Assembly: GCA_963747425.1 (NCBI GenBank)
Contig: CAVVFJ010000001.1
Coordinates: 124,001-188,000 of the forward strand
Source of the DNA: DASUPK01 sp963747425
GTDB lineage: Bacteria > Actinomycetota > Thermoleophilia > Solirubrobacterales > 70-9
Direction of reading: 5' to 3'
Length of the DNA: 64,000 nucleotides
This document shows, in pieces, positions 50,491-59,123 of the stretch. The notes beneath the pieces were generated by a model. The model was not told the DNA's origin and ran no database searches. It was given only the letters and a program-made list of their open reading frames with translations. The position numbers and the translations under genes are program-made. Numbering within the stretch: position 1 is the stretch's first letter; each line of letters starts with the position of its first letter.

Positions 50491-51813
50491 ATGGAGCGCC
50501 GGTACCACGTCACCACCTTCGGCTGTCAGATGAACGAGCACGACTCCGAGCGGATGAAGGGGATGCTCGACTCCCTCGGGTACGTCGAGGCGCCCGATCG
50601 CGAGGGAGCGGACCTGATCCTGTTCAACACCTGCTCGATCCGCGAGTCGGCCGACAACCGGTTCATCGCCCACCTGGGGGAGGCGAAGAGACTCAAATCG
50701 GAGGACCCGGCGAGGGTGGTCGGCGTCGGCGGCTGCTGGGCCCAGTCCGTCAAGGAGGAGGTCTTCCGCCGCTTCCCGTTCGTCGACGTGGCCTTCGGCC
50801 CGGGACAGGTCCACAGGCTGGCCGAGTTCCTGACCTCCGACTCGCTCACCGCTCAGGGCTACTTCGAGTTCGAGGACGTCACCGGGCACCTGCCGATGAA
50901 GCGCGCACGCGAGTTCCAGGCCTGGGTGCAGATCTCGCAGGGCTGCAACTGCGTCTGCTCGTACTGCATCGTGCCGTCGGTCCGGGGCCGCGAGGTGAGC
51001 CGCGACCCTGGCGAGCTGATTGCGGAGATCGAGGGGCTGGCCGCAGACGGGGTCGGGGAGATCACCCTGCTGGGCCAGAACGTGAACAGCTTCGGGCGCG
51101 ACCTGCCGAAGGACAGCCGGATCACCTTCGCCGAGCTGCTCGCCGAGGTGGACGCGGTTCCTGGGGTGAACAGGATCCGCTACACGAGCCCGCATCCCAA
51201 GGACATGCGAGAGGACGTGATCCGGGCGCATGCCGAGCTCGAGTCGCTCTGCGAGCACATCCACCTGCCCCTGCAGTCGGGCTCCACGCCGGTGCTGAAG
51301 AGGATGCGCCGGACCTATGGCCGCGAGCGCTACATGGACCGGGTCGCGCTGATCCGCGAGCACGTGCCCGATTGTGCGATCACCACCGACATCATCGTCG
51401 GCTTCCCGGGCGAGACCGAGGCGGACTTCGAGCAGACGCTCGAGGTCGTCGACGAGGTCGGCTACGACGGCGCGTTCACCTTCATCTTCTCGCCACGGCG
51501 GGGCACCGAGGCGGCCGAGTTCGAGGACCAGCTGTCCCATCCGGTCAAGACCGAGCGCATGCAGCGCCTGGTGGAGCTGGTCCAGCGGCGCGCCCGCGAG
51601 CGGGCGGAGCGCTTCGTCGGGCGCACCCTCCAGGTCCTGGTCGAGGGGCCGAGCCGCACGGATGCCTCTCGCTTGCGCGGCCGAACCCGCCACAACAAGA
51701 CCGTCAACTTCGACGGTACGGCGGCCCCCGGCGAGCTCGTGGAGGTCGAGATCGGCGGAGCCACCTCGACCACCCTGAGCGGCTCGGAGCGGCTGCTGAG
51801 CCGCGCCGCTTGA
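50491..51813 (+). CDS. miaB: tRNA-2-methylthio-N6-dimethylallyladenosine synthase
   Basis: Radical-SAM methylthiotransferase modifying A37 of tRNAs, 440 residues. The N-terminal UPF0004 domain binds an auxiliary 4Fe-4S cluster through Cys in FGCQMNEHDSE, FNTCSIRESADN and GGCWAQ; the radical-SAM CxxxCxxC is in SQGCNCVCSYCIVPSVRGRE; a C-terminal TRAM domain (LVEGPSRTDASRLRGRT) follows. A longer upstream frame inside the HTH gene is discarded in favour of ATG 50491. It overlaps miaA by 4 nt (TTGA), which supplies its substrate. Confidence 0.96.
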   Translation: MERRYHVTTFGCQMNEHDSERMKGMLDSLGYVEAPDREGADLILFNTCSIRESADNRFIAHLGEAKRLKSEDPARVVGVGGCWAQSVKEEVFRRFPFVDVAFGPGQVHRLAEFLTSDSLTAQGYFEFEDVTGHLPMKRAREFQAWVQISQGCNCVCSYCIVPSVRGREVSRDPGELIAEIEGLAADGVGEITLLGQNVNSFGRDLPKDSRITFAELLAEVDAVPGVNRIRYTSPHPKDMREDVIRAHAELESLCEHIHLPLQSGSTPVLKRMRRTYGRERYMDRVALIREHVPDCAITTDIIVGFPGETEADFEQTLEVVDEVGYDGAFTFIFSPRRGTEAAEFEDQLSHPVKTERMQRLVELVQRRARERAERFVGRTLQVLVEGPSRTDASRLRGRTRHNKTVNFDGTAAPGELVEVEIGGATSTTLSGSERLLSRAA

Positions 51814-52724
51814 GGGTCCTCGCGCTCTTCGGGCCAACCGCTGTCGGCAAGACTGGCGTCGCGCTGGCCGTCGCGGAGGGTCTGCGGGAGCGCGGGGAGG
51901 ACCCGGTGGCGGTCAACTGCGACTCGATTCAGGTCTACAGGGGCCTGGAGACACTGAGCGGCGCCGCGAACGCCGACGAGCGGTCGAGCCTCGAGCATCG
52001 GCTCCTCTCGTTCGTGGATCCCGGCGAGGAGTACAGCGCGGGGCGCTACGCCGAGGCGGCGCACCGCGAGATCGATGCCCTGATCGCGGAGGGCCGGCGC
52101 CCGATCGTCGTCGGCGGGACCGGCCTGTATCTGCGGGCGGCTCTGGCGGACCTGGACCTGAGGCCGCCCGTGCCTGGGGAGATACGCGATCAGGTGGAGC
52201 GCGAGATCGCCGCCCGCGGCCCAGAGGCACTGCACGGCGAGCTCGACCCGGACCTGGCCCGGAGTGTCGATCCGAACGACCGCAAGCGGATCGCGCGCTT
52301 CACCGAGCTCGCCCGGGCCGGCATCGAGGCCGCTCCCGAGGCGGAGCGGCTGTGGACCGCCGAGCTCCGGCATCCCACCCTGCTGGTCGGGCTGACGATG
52401 GATCGCGAGCGGCTCGCGGAGCGAATCGGCGGGCGGGTGGACGAGATGATCTCCGCCGGCGCCGCGGAGGAGGCGCGGGCCGCCCTGGAGGCGGGGCCGT
52501 CCCGCACGGCGAGCGCGGCCCTCGGCTTCGAGCAGCTCGTCTCGGACATCGATGGAGCGCCGTCGGCCGAGGCGACCGAGTCCATGAAGACGGCACATCG
52601 CGCCTATGCGCGCCGGCAGCTCACCTGGATGCGCAGGATGGAGGGCGTGGAGCTGATCGACCGCACGGACCGGGATGATGGCGACGTGGCGGCGGAGATC
52701 ATCGAAAGGCTCGGTCCGAGATGA
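51810..52724 (+). CDS. miaA: tRNA dimethylallyltransferase
   Basis: Transfers the dimethylallyl group to N6 of A37, 304 residues. The P-loop ALFGPTAVGKTGVALAVA is at the N-terminus; the substrate Asp in NCDSIQVYRGL, GGTGLYLRA and the tRNA-binding QLTWMRRM follow. The start is TTG in a TTGA overlap with miaB; an upstream frame over miaB is discarded because the P-loop must lie near residue 10. The end overlaps dapF by 4 nt. miaB-miaA-dapF is a common actinobacterial order. Confidence 0.95.
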   Translation: MRVLALFGPTAVGKTGVALAVAEGLRERGEDPVAVNCDSIQVYRGLETLSGAANADERSSLEHRLLSFVDPGEEYSAGRYAEAAHREIDALIAEGRRPIVVGGTGLYLRAALADLDLRPPVPGEIRDQVEREIAARGPEALHGELDPDLARSVDPNDRKRIARFTELARAGIEAAPEAERLWTAELRHPTLLVGLTMDRERLAERIGGRVDEMISAGAAEEARAALEAGPSRTASAALGFEQLVSDIDGAPSAEATESMKTAHRAYARRQLTWMRRMEGVELIDRTDRDDGDVAAEIIERLGPR

Positions 52725-53578
52725 AGTTCGAGAAGTGGACTGCGCTCGGCAACGACTACCTGATCATCGAAGCGGCGGCCCTGCCCTGGGAGCTGACACC
52801 GGAGCGGATCAAGCGCATCTGCGACAGGCCGTTTGGGGTCGGCTCGGACGGGATCCTGCTGCTGATCCCCATCGAGGACCCGGCCCATGTCGCCGAGCTC
52901 CGGATCTTCAACCCCGACGGCTCGGAGGCCGAGCTGTCGGGAAACGGCGCGCGCCAGGCCGCGCTCTACCTTCGGCACAGGGGGTGGACCGATGCCGACG
53001 AGTTCGCGATCCTGACGAAGGCGGGGGAGATCAGGCCGACGATCCGCACCGAGCGCGATTGCACCATGGACCTGGGCCGCGCCCGGACAAGCTCCCCCGA
53101 TTTCCCCTCGGGGGGAGAGGACGGCAAGGGCGAGCTCGAGGCCGGTGGGCGCACCTGGCGCTTTCAGCACGTCTCGATCGGCAACCCGCAGTGCGCGATT
53201 GCGGTCTCCGAGCGGGAGCTGGAGGAGCTGGACCTGTCGGTGCTCGGACCGGAGATCGAACACAACGAGCTCTTTCCGAACCGCACCAACGTCAGCTTCT
53301 ACGAGGAACGGGGATCGCTGGTCCGCGCTCGGATCTTCGAACGCGGGGTGGGGGAGACCCTCTCTTCGGGGACCGGCGCCAGCGGAGCGGCGGTGGCGGC
53401 CTTCCTGGGTGGCGGCGAGAGCCCGATGAGCGTGGTGCTCGATGGCGGGCAGCTTCAGGTTGAGGTCAGCGACGAGCTCGACGTGCGGCTGACCGGTTGG
53501 GCGGAGGAGGTGTACGCCGGGGAGTTCAGCGAACGGTTCACCCAGGTGCTGGGAGAGGTTCGCTCTCAGGGCCTCTAG
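52721..53578 (+). CDS. dapF: DapF-family diaminopimelate epimerase homologue with both catalytic Cys replaced by Ser
   Basis: Diaminopimelate epimerase fold, 285 residues, normal length. KWTALGNDYLIIEA, FGVGSDGILLL and FERGVGETL are standard. The two catalytic Cys residues of DapF (Cys73 and Cys217 in H. influenzae) are Ser here: Ser73 in LSGNGARQA (usual C-G-N-G-x-R) and Ser216 in LSSGTGASG (usual A-C-G-T-G-A). Both are TCG codons in the given sequence. The DapF reaction converts LL- to meso-diaminopimelate, needed for peptidoglycan. It overlaps miaA by 4 nt, and dapL, which makes LL-diaminopimelate, follows 12 nt later. It may be a slower or altered epimerase. Confidence 0.9.
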   Translation: MKFEKWTALGNDYLIIEAAALPWELTPERIKRICDRPFGVGSDGILLLIPIEDPAHVAELRIFNPDGSEAELSGNGARQAALYLRHRGWTDADEFAILTKAGEIRPTIRTERDCTMDLGRARTSSPDFPSGGEDGKGELEAGGRTWRFQHVSIGNPQCAIAVSERELEELDLSVLGPEIEHNELFPNRTNVSFYEERGSLVRARIFERGVGETLSSGTGASGAAVAAFLGGGESPMSVVLDGGQLQVEVSDELDVRLTGWAEEVYAGEFSERFTQVLGEVRSQGL

Positions 53579-53581
53579 CCT
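53576..53581 (+). promoter_or_regulatory. -10-like hexamer TAGCCT before dapL, formed from the dapF stop codon
   Basis: The dapF TAG stop (53576-53578) starts TAGCCT, which ends 9 nt before ATG 53591. Confidence 0.4.
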
Positions 53582-53590
53582 TCCGCCTCG

Positions 53591-54784
53591 ATGGCAACAC
53601 CCACGAAGAAGAGAGGCCTGGCGGCGCCCTCCGATCGCCTGGAGGCGATCCCGCCGTACAGGTTCGCCGAGCTCGAGCGCAGTATCGAGGCGAAGCGCGA
53701 CGAGGGCATCGACGTGATCAGCCTGGGGATCGGCGATCCCGACACACCCACCTTCCGCTACGTCGTGGAGGCGATGCGCGAGGCGGTCGGGGACCCGAGC
53801 ACGCAGAAGTACCCGAGCAATCGCGGCCGCCCCGAGTTTCGCGATGCGTTCGCGGACTTCTACCTCCAGCGCTTCGGCGTCCAGATCGACCCCGTCACGG
53901 AGGTCATCCCGGCGATCGGCGCCAAGGAGTGCATCTACAACCTGTGCTTTGCCTTCCTGGACCCAGGGGACGTCGCGCTCGCCTCGGACCCCGGCTATCC
54001 GGTCTACACCAGCGGGCCCGTCCTCGCCGGCGCCGAGGCGCTTCTGCTCCCGCTCCGTGCGGATCTCGGCTTCGCACCGGACCTCGACTCGATTCCGGAG
54101 GAGAAGCTCGAGGCGGCCCGCCTGCTGTTCATCAACTACCCCAACAACCCCACTGGCGCCGTCGTCCCCGAGGGCTTCTTCGAGAGGGCGGTGGAGCTGG
54201 CCTCACGCCACGAGATCCTCGTCGTCCACGACAACGCCTACTCCGAGACCACCTACGACGGGTACGTGGCACCGAGCTTCCTGGCGACGCCGGGGGCGAA
54301 GGACGTGGGCGTCGAGGTGTTCTCGCTCTCCAAGGGCTACAACATGACCGGTTGGCGCTGCGCGGCGATCCTGGGCAACGCGGAGGCGATCAAGACCTAC
54401 TGGCGCCTGAAGACCAACGTCGACTCCGGCCTGTACGAGGCGGTCCAGCTGGCCGGCGCCGCGGCCCTGCGGGGCGGTCGCAAGGAGATCGAGGAGATGT
54501 GCCGGATCTATCAGCGTCGCCGCGATCTCGTCGTCGAAGCGCTCCGGGACATCGGGGTCCAGGTGGAGGCCCCGAAGGGCACGATCTACGTCTGGGCCCC
54601 GGTGCCGGACGGGCACACCTCGGAGTCCTTTGCCGAGCTGGTGCTCGAGGAAGCGGCCGTGGTCGTCTCGCCCGGGTCGATGTACGGCCCGAGCGGCGAG
54701 GGGTTCTTCCGGATCTCGCTGACAACGCCGGACGAGCTGCTCGCCGAGGCGGTCCAGCGCCTGAAGACTCACCTCACCAGCTGA
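53591..54784 (+). CDS. dapL: LL-diaminopimelate aminotransferase
   Basis: PLP class I/II aminotransferase of 397 residues that converts tetrahydrodipicolinate directly to LL-diaminopimelate, bypassing DapD/DapC/DapE. ISLGIGDPDTPTF, YPSNRGRPEFRDAFADF, AIGAKECIYNLCFAF and the catalytic Lys in SLSKGYNMTGWRCA match DapL; the NYPNNPTGAV loop is general. No dapD, dapE or ddh gene is in the window. With dapA, dapB and dapF nearby it indicates the aminotransferase variant of lysine synthesis. An alanine/aspartate aminotransferase role is a less likely alternative. Its -10 hexamer uses the dapF stop. Confidence 0.85.
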   Translation: MATPTKKRGLAAPSDRLEAIPPYRFAELERSIEAKRDEGIDVISLGIGDPDTPTFRYVVEAMREAVGDPSTQKYPSNRGRPEFRDAFADFYLQRFGVQIDPVTEVIPAIGAKECIYNLCFAFLDPGDVALASDPGYPVYTSGPVLAGAEALLLPLRADLGFAPDLDSIPEEKLEAARLLFINYPNNPTGAVVPEGFFERAVELASRHEILVVHDNAYSETTYDGYVAPSFLATPGAKDVGVEVFSLSKGYNMTGWRCAAILGNAEAIKTYWRLKTNVDSGLYEAVQLAGAAALRGGRKEIEEMCRIYQRRRDLVVEALRDIGVQVEAPKGTIYVWAPVPDGHTSESFAELVLEEAAVVVSPGSMYGPSGEGFFRISLTTPDELLAEAVQRLKTHLTS

Positions 54785-54852
54785 GCGGCGCCTCGTCGGC
54801 CTGAAACCCGTACGGTGGTGGCGGCGGGATTCTCGGCGGCGGGGGCGAATCG

Positions 54853-54879
54853 GCCTTTATCGGGGCCTCAGCTAAAGGC
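54853..54879 (+). other. Hairpin in the dapL to membrane-protein gap
   Basis: GCCTTTA (54853-54859) and TAAAGGC (54873-54879) form a 7-bp stem around a 13-nt loop. The 124-bp gap (54785-54908) holds no other feature I can support. Confidence 0.4.
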
Positions 54880-54908
54880 ACCAGGCTGTCGCACCGAACC
54901 TTCACCTG

Positions 54909-55778
54909 ATGAGCGAAATCGGACTGATACTCGCATTGGGCTGTGCCCTGATCTCGGGCGTGGCGTTGCTCTGCAAGCACCGCGGCGCGGTCAACGCCCC
55001 CGATGTCGCGATGCGCAGCCCGTTGCGAAGCGCGTCCGCCCTGTTTCGCTCCCGCTGGTGGGCGATCGGCTTCGGGCTGGCGTTCCTCGCCTGGTGCCTG
55101 CACGTGGCGGCGCTCTCGATGGCGCCGCTATCGCTGGTCCAGGCGGTCATCGCCGGAGGCCTGGCCATGCTGGCGATCCCGGCCCGGCGCTGGTTCGGCA
55201 TCGCGGTCTGCAGGCGCGAGATGGCAGGCATCGGCCTCTGCGCGGCCGGTCTGGGCTTCCTGGCACTCACTGCGGGGCACGCGCGCTCCGGAATCGGATT
55301 CGACCCGGTGACGATGCTGGGCTTCCAGTGCGGGATGTTGACTCTCGGTGGCCTGTTCATGCTGACCTCGAGCCAGCGCGGGGCAACCGTCCAGAGCTCA
55401 ATGCTGATGGCCGTCGCTGCCGGCACGCTGCTCGGTGTCTCCGACGTCTCGCTCAAGGCTCTTGCGGAGCTCGTTCCCGCCCAGCCCCTGAGCCTGCTCA
55501 GTCCGTGGACCGTGACCGCCATCATCGGCGGGATCGGCGCGTTCCTCGCCCTCGGGCGCGGGCTGCAGATCGGCGAGCCGGTCGCCGTGATCGTCGCGTT
55601 CTCGGCGGCAGCGACGCTGTCGGCCATCGCGGGAGGCATCGTCGTCTTCGGCGACCCGATGGGCTCCGACGCCCTGGCGGTCATCGGCCGCTCCCTGGCA
55701 TTCGTCGCGGTGGTCGGGGCGGCCGCTCTGCTGCCGATGGTCCCGCGCGAGCCGGTCGCAGCACCTCGGTCCGCCTAG
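54909..55778 (+). CDS. DMT-superfamily (EamA/NIPA-like) membrane protein
   Basis: Integral membrane protein of 289 residues with about nine or ten hydrophobic segments, starting with LILALGCALISGVALLCKHRG and repeated AAA/GGL/VVG-type helices. The organisation (two similar halves, KHRGA and SDVSLKAL motifs) fits drug/metabolite transporters or NIPA-like Mg2+ transporters, not a specific member. No ATPase or binding protein is adjacent. ATG 54909 is used; the upstream hairpin lies 30 nt before it. Substrate unknown. Confidence 0.7.
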   Translation: MSEIGLILALGCALISGVALLCKHRGAVNAPDVAMRSPLRSASALFRSRWWAIGFGLAFLAWCLHVAALSMAPLSLVQAVIAGGLAMLAIPARRWFGIAVCRREMAGIGLCAAGLGFLALTAGHARSGIGFDPVTMLGFQCGMLTLGGLFMLTSSQRGATVQSSMLMAVAAGTLLGVSDVSLKALAELVPAQPLSLLSPWTVTAIIGGIGAFLALGRGLQIGEPVAVIVAFSAAATLSAIAGGIVVFGDPMGSDALAVIGRSLAFVAVVGAAALLPMVPREPVAAPRSA

Positions 55779-55781
55779 CCT
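55776..55781 (+). promoter_or_regulatory. -10-like hexamer TAGCCT before the GH114-like gene, formed from the upstream stop codon
   Basis: The TAG stop of the membrane-protein gene (55776-55778) begins TAGCCT, which ends 6 nt before ATG 55788. Confidence 0.45.
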
Positions 55782-55787
55782 GGGGGA

Positions 55788-56657
55788 ATGCGACGAGCCT
55801 CCGCGGCGCTCCTGGCGGCGCTGATCCTGATGTCGGCCAGCGGCCCACCCGCCGCTGCCTCGCCGGCCGATCCACGTCTTGCCGCGGTTCACGACTGGGC
55901 GTTCGGGCTTGGCCTCGACGCCAACGATCCGGCCCTGCTCGATTCCCTCTCGCGATACGACCTCGTCGTCGTCGACGGGGAGCAGACCAAGCCGGCCGGC
56001 GTCGCTCTGCTTCGTGCGCGCGGTGCGGTCGTCCTCGGCTATCTCAGCGTGGGCACGATCGAGCCGTTTCGCTCCTGGTACCGCAAGCTGAAGCCGTACG
56101 CCCTGTCCGACCGCTTCAAGCAGTTCGGTGAGATCTATGCCGATGTCGACGCCCGCGGGTTCCGTCGCGTGATCACCCGGCGGATAGCGCCGCGGCTGTT
56201 GCGCAAGGGCTTCGACGGCCTCTTCCTGGACAACACCGACATGGTCGAGAACCACAAGCGCGAGCGGCCTGGGATGAGGAGGCTCGTCCGCTCCCTGTCG
56301 GCGCTCGTCCACCGTGGCGGGGGCCTGCTGTTCGCGCAGAACGGCGAGGCCTCGATCGGTCGTCTGCTGCGCTTCTACGACGGCTGGAACCGCGAGGACG
56401 TGACCTGGACCTACAGCTTCAAGCGACGGCGCTACGTGCACCAACCGCCCGCGGAGGTCGCGGGCGCGCAGGCCGCGCTCCGGCGGATCGGGGGAGACGG
56501 GCTCCTCGTCACCGCCACGGACTACACGGTGGCGGGCGACGCGGCCGCGGCTCAGGAGGCGGTGGCGAATGCCTGCTCCGCCGGCGCCCTGCCCTTCGTG
56601 GGCGACATCGGGTTGACGCGGCCGCCCGCGGCGCCGCTCGCCTGCGTCTCGCCCTGA
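55788..56657 (+). CDS. Secreted GH114-like TIM-barrel protein
   Basis: Exported protein of 289 residues. The signal peptide covers residues 1-24 (MRRASAALLAALILMSASG and a cleavable PAAA end). The mature part is a TIM barrel of the DUF297/GH114 type (endo-alpha-1,4-polygalactosaminidase-like): VLGYLSVGTIEPFRSWYRKL, then the acidic barrel strand GFDGLFLDNTDMVE and LLFAQNGEAS. The catalytic Asp is inferred to be in the LDNTD segment. It may act on extracellular polysaccharide; the substrate is not known. Confidence 0.8.
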   Translation: MRRASAALLAALILMSASGPPAAASPADPRLAAVHDWAFGLGLDANDPALLDSLSRYDLVVVDGEQTKPAGVALLRARGAVVLGYLSVGTIEPFRSWYRKLKPYALSDRFKQFGEIYADVDARGFRRVITRRIAPRLLRKGFDGLFLDNTDMVENHKRERPGMRRLVRSLSALVHRGGGLLFAQNGEASIGRLLRFYDGWNREDVTWTYSFKRRRYVHQPPAEVAGAQAALRRIGGDGLLVTATDYTVAGDAAAAQEAVANACSAGALPFVGDIGLTRPPAAPLACVSP

Positions 56658-56665
56658 GCGGCGCC

Positions 56666-56671
56666 TAACAT
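56666..56671 (+). promoter_or_regulatory. -10-like hexamer TAACAT before hflX
   Basis: TAACAT ends 7 nt before GTG 56679 in the short gap after the GH114-like gene. Confidence 0.45.
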
Positions 56672-56678
56672 CTGATCA

Positions 56679-58037
56679 GTGCAGAGAAACCGCAACGGGC
56701 GGCAGTCCGAGAGTCATTACGGCAACGGCTCCGCAGGAATCGTCAACCCTCGCGCCCGCCAGCGCGCCATCGCGGTCGGCATCGTTCGCGAGGACGAGCA
56801 CCGCGACGACCCCCTGGCGGAGCTGAAGGAGCTGCTTCGCACCGCCGGCGTCGCAACGGCAGGTGAGATGACGCAGATACGCCCGCAGCCGGATCCAGAC
56901 CGGTACCTCGGCCGCGGCAAGCTCACCGAGCTGAAGCGGGAGATCGCCGCGGCTGACGCCAACCTGGTCGCCGTCGACGACGAGCTGGTGCCGCGGCAGG
57001 AGCGCAACCTGGAGCAGGCGCTGGGCGTCCCGGTGATCGACCGCACCGCGGTGATCCTCGACATCTTCGCCGACCACGCCCACACCGCCGAGGGAAAGCT
57101 CCAAGTGGAGCTGGCGCAGCTGGAGTACAACCTCGCCCGCATGAGGGGGCTGTGGACCCATCTGGAGCGCCTCGGGGGCGGGATCGGCACCAGGGGCCCG
57201 GGAGAGTCCCAGATCGAGACTGACCGCCGCCTCGCGCGAGACCGGATCACGTCGCTGCGACGGCGCCTCGACCGGCTCGAGCGCAATCGCGCGGTGATGC
57301 GCGCCGAGCGCGAGCGGGCGGTGATGCCGACAGTCGCGCTCGCGGGGTACACCAACGCCGGCAAGTCGACCCTGCTGAACGCCCTGACGGGCGCCGGCGT
57401 CGGGGTGGGGGAGCGCCTCTTCCACACCCTGGACCCGACGACACGGGCCTTCACGCACGACGGCCGGCGCATACTGCTCACCGACACGGTCGGCTTCATC
57501 CGCAAGCTGCCGCACGCCCTCGTGGAGGCCTTCAAGGCGACGCTCGAGGAGACGGTGCTGGCCGACCTGATCCTGCACGTCGTCGACGGCTCCGAGCCCG
57601 AGGAGGAGCGGACGGACTCGATCTCCGCGGCGGCCGCCGTCCTCGATGAGATCGGAGCCGGCGGCTCTCCGCGGCTGCTGGTGATGAACAAGGTCGACCT
57701 GCTCGATCCCGAGGCGCGCCGCGAGCTCGCTCTCCGGCATCCCGGCGCCGCGCTCGTCTCCGCCGAAACCGGGGAGGGGCTCGATGAGCTGAGCTCCCGG
57801 ATCGCGGGCGCGATCGGCCAGGGATTCACCGAAGTCGAGTTGCTCGTACCCTTTGGCGCCGGTGAGCGTCTTTCGGAGCTTCACGAGATTGCTGGGGACC
57901 TCGAGCGCGAGGATCGTGAGGACGGGGTTCTCGTTCGCGCGCGACTACCTGCCGCGCTCGCCGATCGCTTCTCCGACCTTTCGGTCAACGGGCGAGGAAG
58001 CCGATCTCAAGACCGAGTTCGCACCGCCGGCGACTGA
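56679..58037 (+). CDS. hflX: GTPase HflX
   Basis: Ribosome-splitting stress GTPase, 452 residues. The HflX N-terminal domain (YLGRGKLTELKREIAAADA and ELAQLEYNLARMRGLWTHLE) precedes the G domain with G1 GYTNAGKSTLLN, G3 DTVGFIRKLPH, NKVDL and a C-terminal beta domain. RGPGESQIETDRR is diagnostic. GTG start with TAACAT 7 nt upstream. The start falls 21 nt after the GH114-like stop. It is likely monocistronic or transcribed with dut. Confidence 0.95.
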   Translation: MQRNRNGRQSESHYGNGSAGIVNPRARQRAIAVGIVREDEHRDDPLAELKELLRTAGVATAGEMTQIRPQPDPDRYLGRGKLTELKREIAAADANLVAVDDELVPRQERNLEQALGVPVIDRTAVILDIFADHAHTAEGKLQVELAQLEYNLARMRGLWTHLERLGGGIGTRGPGESQIETDRRLARDRITSLRRRLDRLERNRAVMRAERERAVMPTVALAGYTNAGKSTLLNALTGAGVGVGERLFHTLDPTTRAFTHDGRRILLTDTVGFIRKLPHALVEAFKATLEETVLADLILHVVDGSEPEEERTDSISAAAAVLDEIGAGGSPRLLVMNKVDLLDPEARRELALRHPGAALVSAETGEGLDELSSRIAGAIGQGFTEVELLVPFGAGERLSELHEIAGDLEREDREDGVLVRARLPAALADRFSDLSVNGRGSRSQDRVRTAGD

Positions 58038-58116
58038 GACCGCGACGAACGGCGGGGACTCACTGGACGCGATCGGGGCAGGTGTGCCGACTGAGTACGC
58101 CCCCACATTTCGCGAG

Positions 58117-58551
58117 ATGGAGGAGCTCAGCTTCGTCAAGCTCAGCAACAAGGCGACGCTGCCAACCCGGGCGCACGACAACGACGCCGGTCTTGATCTC
58201 TATGCGGCAGAGGCAGCGCGCATCGTCCCCGGGGCCAGGGTCAGCGTTGGCACCGGCCTCGCGGTGGCGATCCCGGATGGCCTCGCCGGTCTTGTCCTGC
58301 CTCGCTCGGGCCTCGCGCTGAAGCACGGCGTCACCCTGGTCAACTCTCCGGGGTTGATCGACCCCGGGTACCGCGGGGAGGTGCGGGTCCTTCTCCTCAA
58401 CACCGACCAGACGATCGACTTCCACTGCAAGCCGGGCGACCGGATCGCGCAGCTGCTGCTCGTACCGGTCGCGAGTGCCAGCCCGATGCAGGCCGACGCG
58501 CTCGACTCCTCGATCCGCGGCGGCGGCGGCTTCGGCTCGAGCGGGATCTAG
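58117..58551 (+). CDS. dut: dUTP diphosphatase
   Basis: Trimeric dUTPase converting dUTP to dUMP and PPi, 144 residues. Motif 1 AGLDLYAAEA, motif 2 PRSGLALKHGV, motif 3 GLIDPGYRGEV, motif 4 GDRIAQLLLVPV and the Gly-rich motif 5 RGGGGFGSSG are all present in order. A longer frame starts upstream; ATG 58117 (MEELSFVKL) matches the conserved start, with GTG 58084 a good alternative. Neither has a strong Shine-Dalgarno. The stop TAG shares the CTAG palindrome with the convergent lemA stop. Confidence 0.95.
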   Translation: MEELSFVKLSNKATLPTRAHDNDAGLDLYAAEAARIVPGARVSVGTGLAVAIPDGLAGLVLPRSGLALKHGVTLVNSPGLIDPGYRGEVRVLLLNTDQTIDFHCKPGDRIAQLLLVPVASASPMQADALDSSIRGGGGFGSSGI

Positions 58552-59117
58552 CCGGGCGGCTGGCTGAACGAGACCTGCGGGGCCTCGCGCTCCGCGGCAT
58601 CGCCGATCTCGAAGAAGGGCTTGGCGGTGAAGCCGCCCTGGTTGGCGATGATCGAGCCGGGGAACTGCTGGATCTTGGTGTTGAAGCTCTGGACGTTCGA
58701 GTTGTAGATCCGCCGGGAGGCCTGGATCTCGTCCTCGAGCTCGGAGAGCTGGCGCTGGAGCTGCTGGAAGTTCTCTGTCGCGCGGAGCTCCGGATACTGC
58801 TCGGCCACGACGCGCAGGCCGCCCAGTGCCTGGGTGAGCTGGGTCTCCGCCTTGCCGGCCTCCTCGGGGCCGCTGGCCTGCATCGCCGCCGCGCGTGCCT
58901 GGGTGACCTTCTCGAAGGTCGACCTCTCGTGCGAGGCATAGCCCTTGACCGACTCGACCAGGTTCGGCACCAGGTCGTGCCGGCGCTTGAGCTGCACGTC
59001 GATGCCGCTCCACGCCTCCTCGCAGCGGTTGCGCGAGCCGATGATGCTGTTCCGGAAGAGGATGTAGCTCAGCCCGGCCAGCAGCAGCAGCGCAACGATG
59101 ATGATCACGATGGCCAT
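58548..59117 (-). CDS. lemA: LemA family protein
   Basis: Small membrane-anchored protein of 189 residues. One N-terminal TM helix (IVIIIVALLLLAGLSYILF) is followed by the LemA core of long helices: RRHDLVPNLVESVKGYASHE, then LQRQLSELEDEIQASRRIYN and SNVQSFNTKIQQFPGSIIA. Function is poorly known; it often accompanies membrane peptidase genes, which are absent here. The ATG is 6 nt downstream of TAGGAT made from the gatD stop, so a leaderless mRNA is predicted. Its stop overlaps the dut stop by 4 nt in a convergent arrangement. Confidence 0.92.
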   Translation of the reverse strand: MAIVIIIVALLLLAGLSYILFRNSIIGSRNRCEEAWSGIDVQLKRRHDLVPNLVESVKGYASHERSTFEKVTQARAAAMQASGPEEAGKAETQLTQALGGLRVVAEQYPELRATENFQQLQRQLSELEDEIQASRRIYNSNVQSFNTKIQQFPGSIIANQGGFTAKPFFEIGDAAEREAPQVSFSQPPG

Positions 59118-59123
59118 GCGCTG

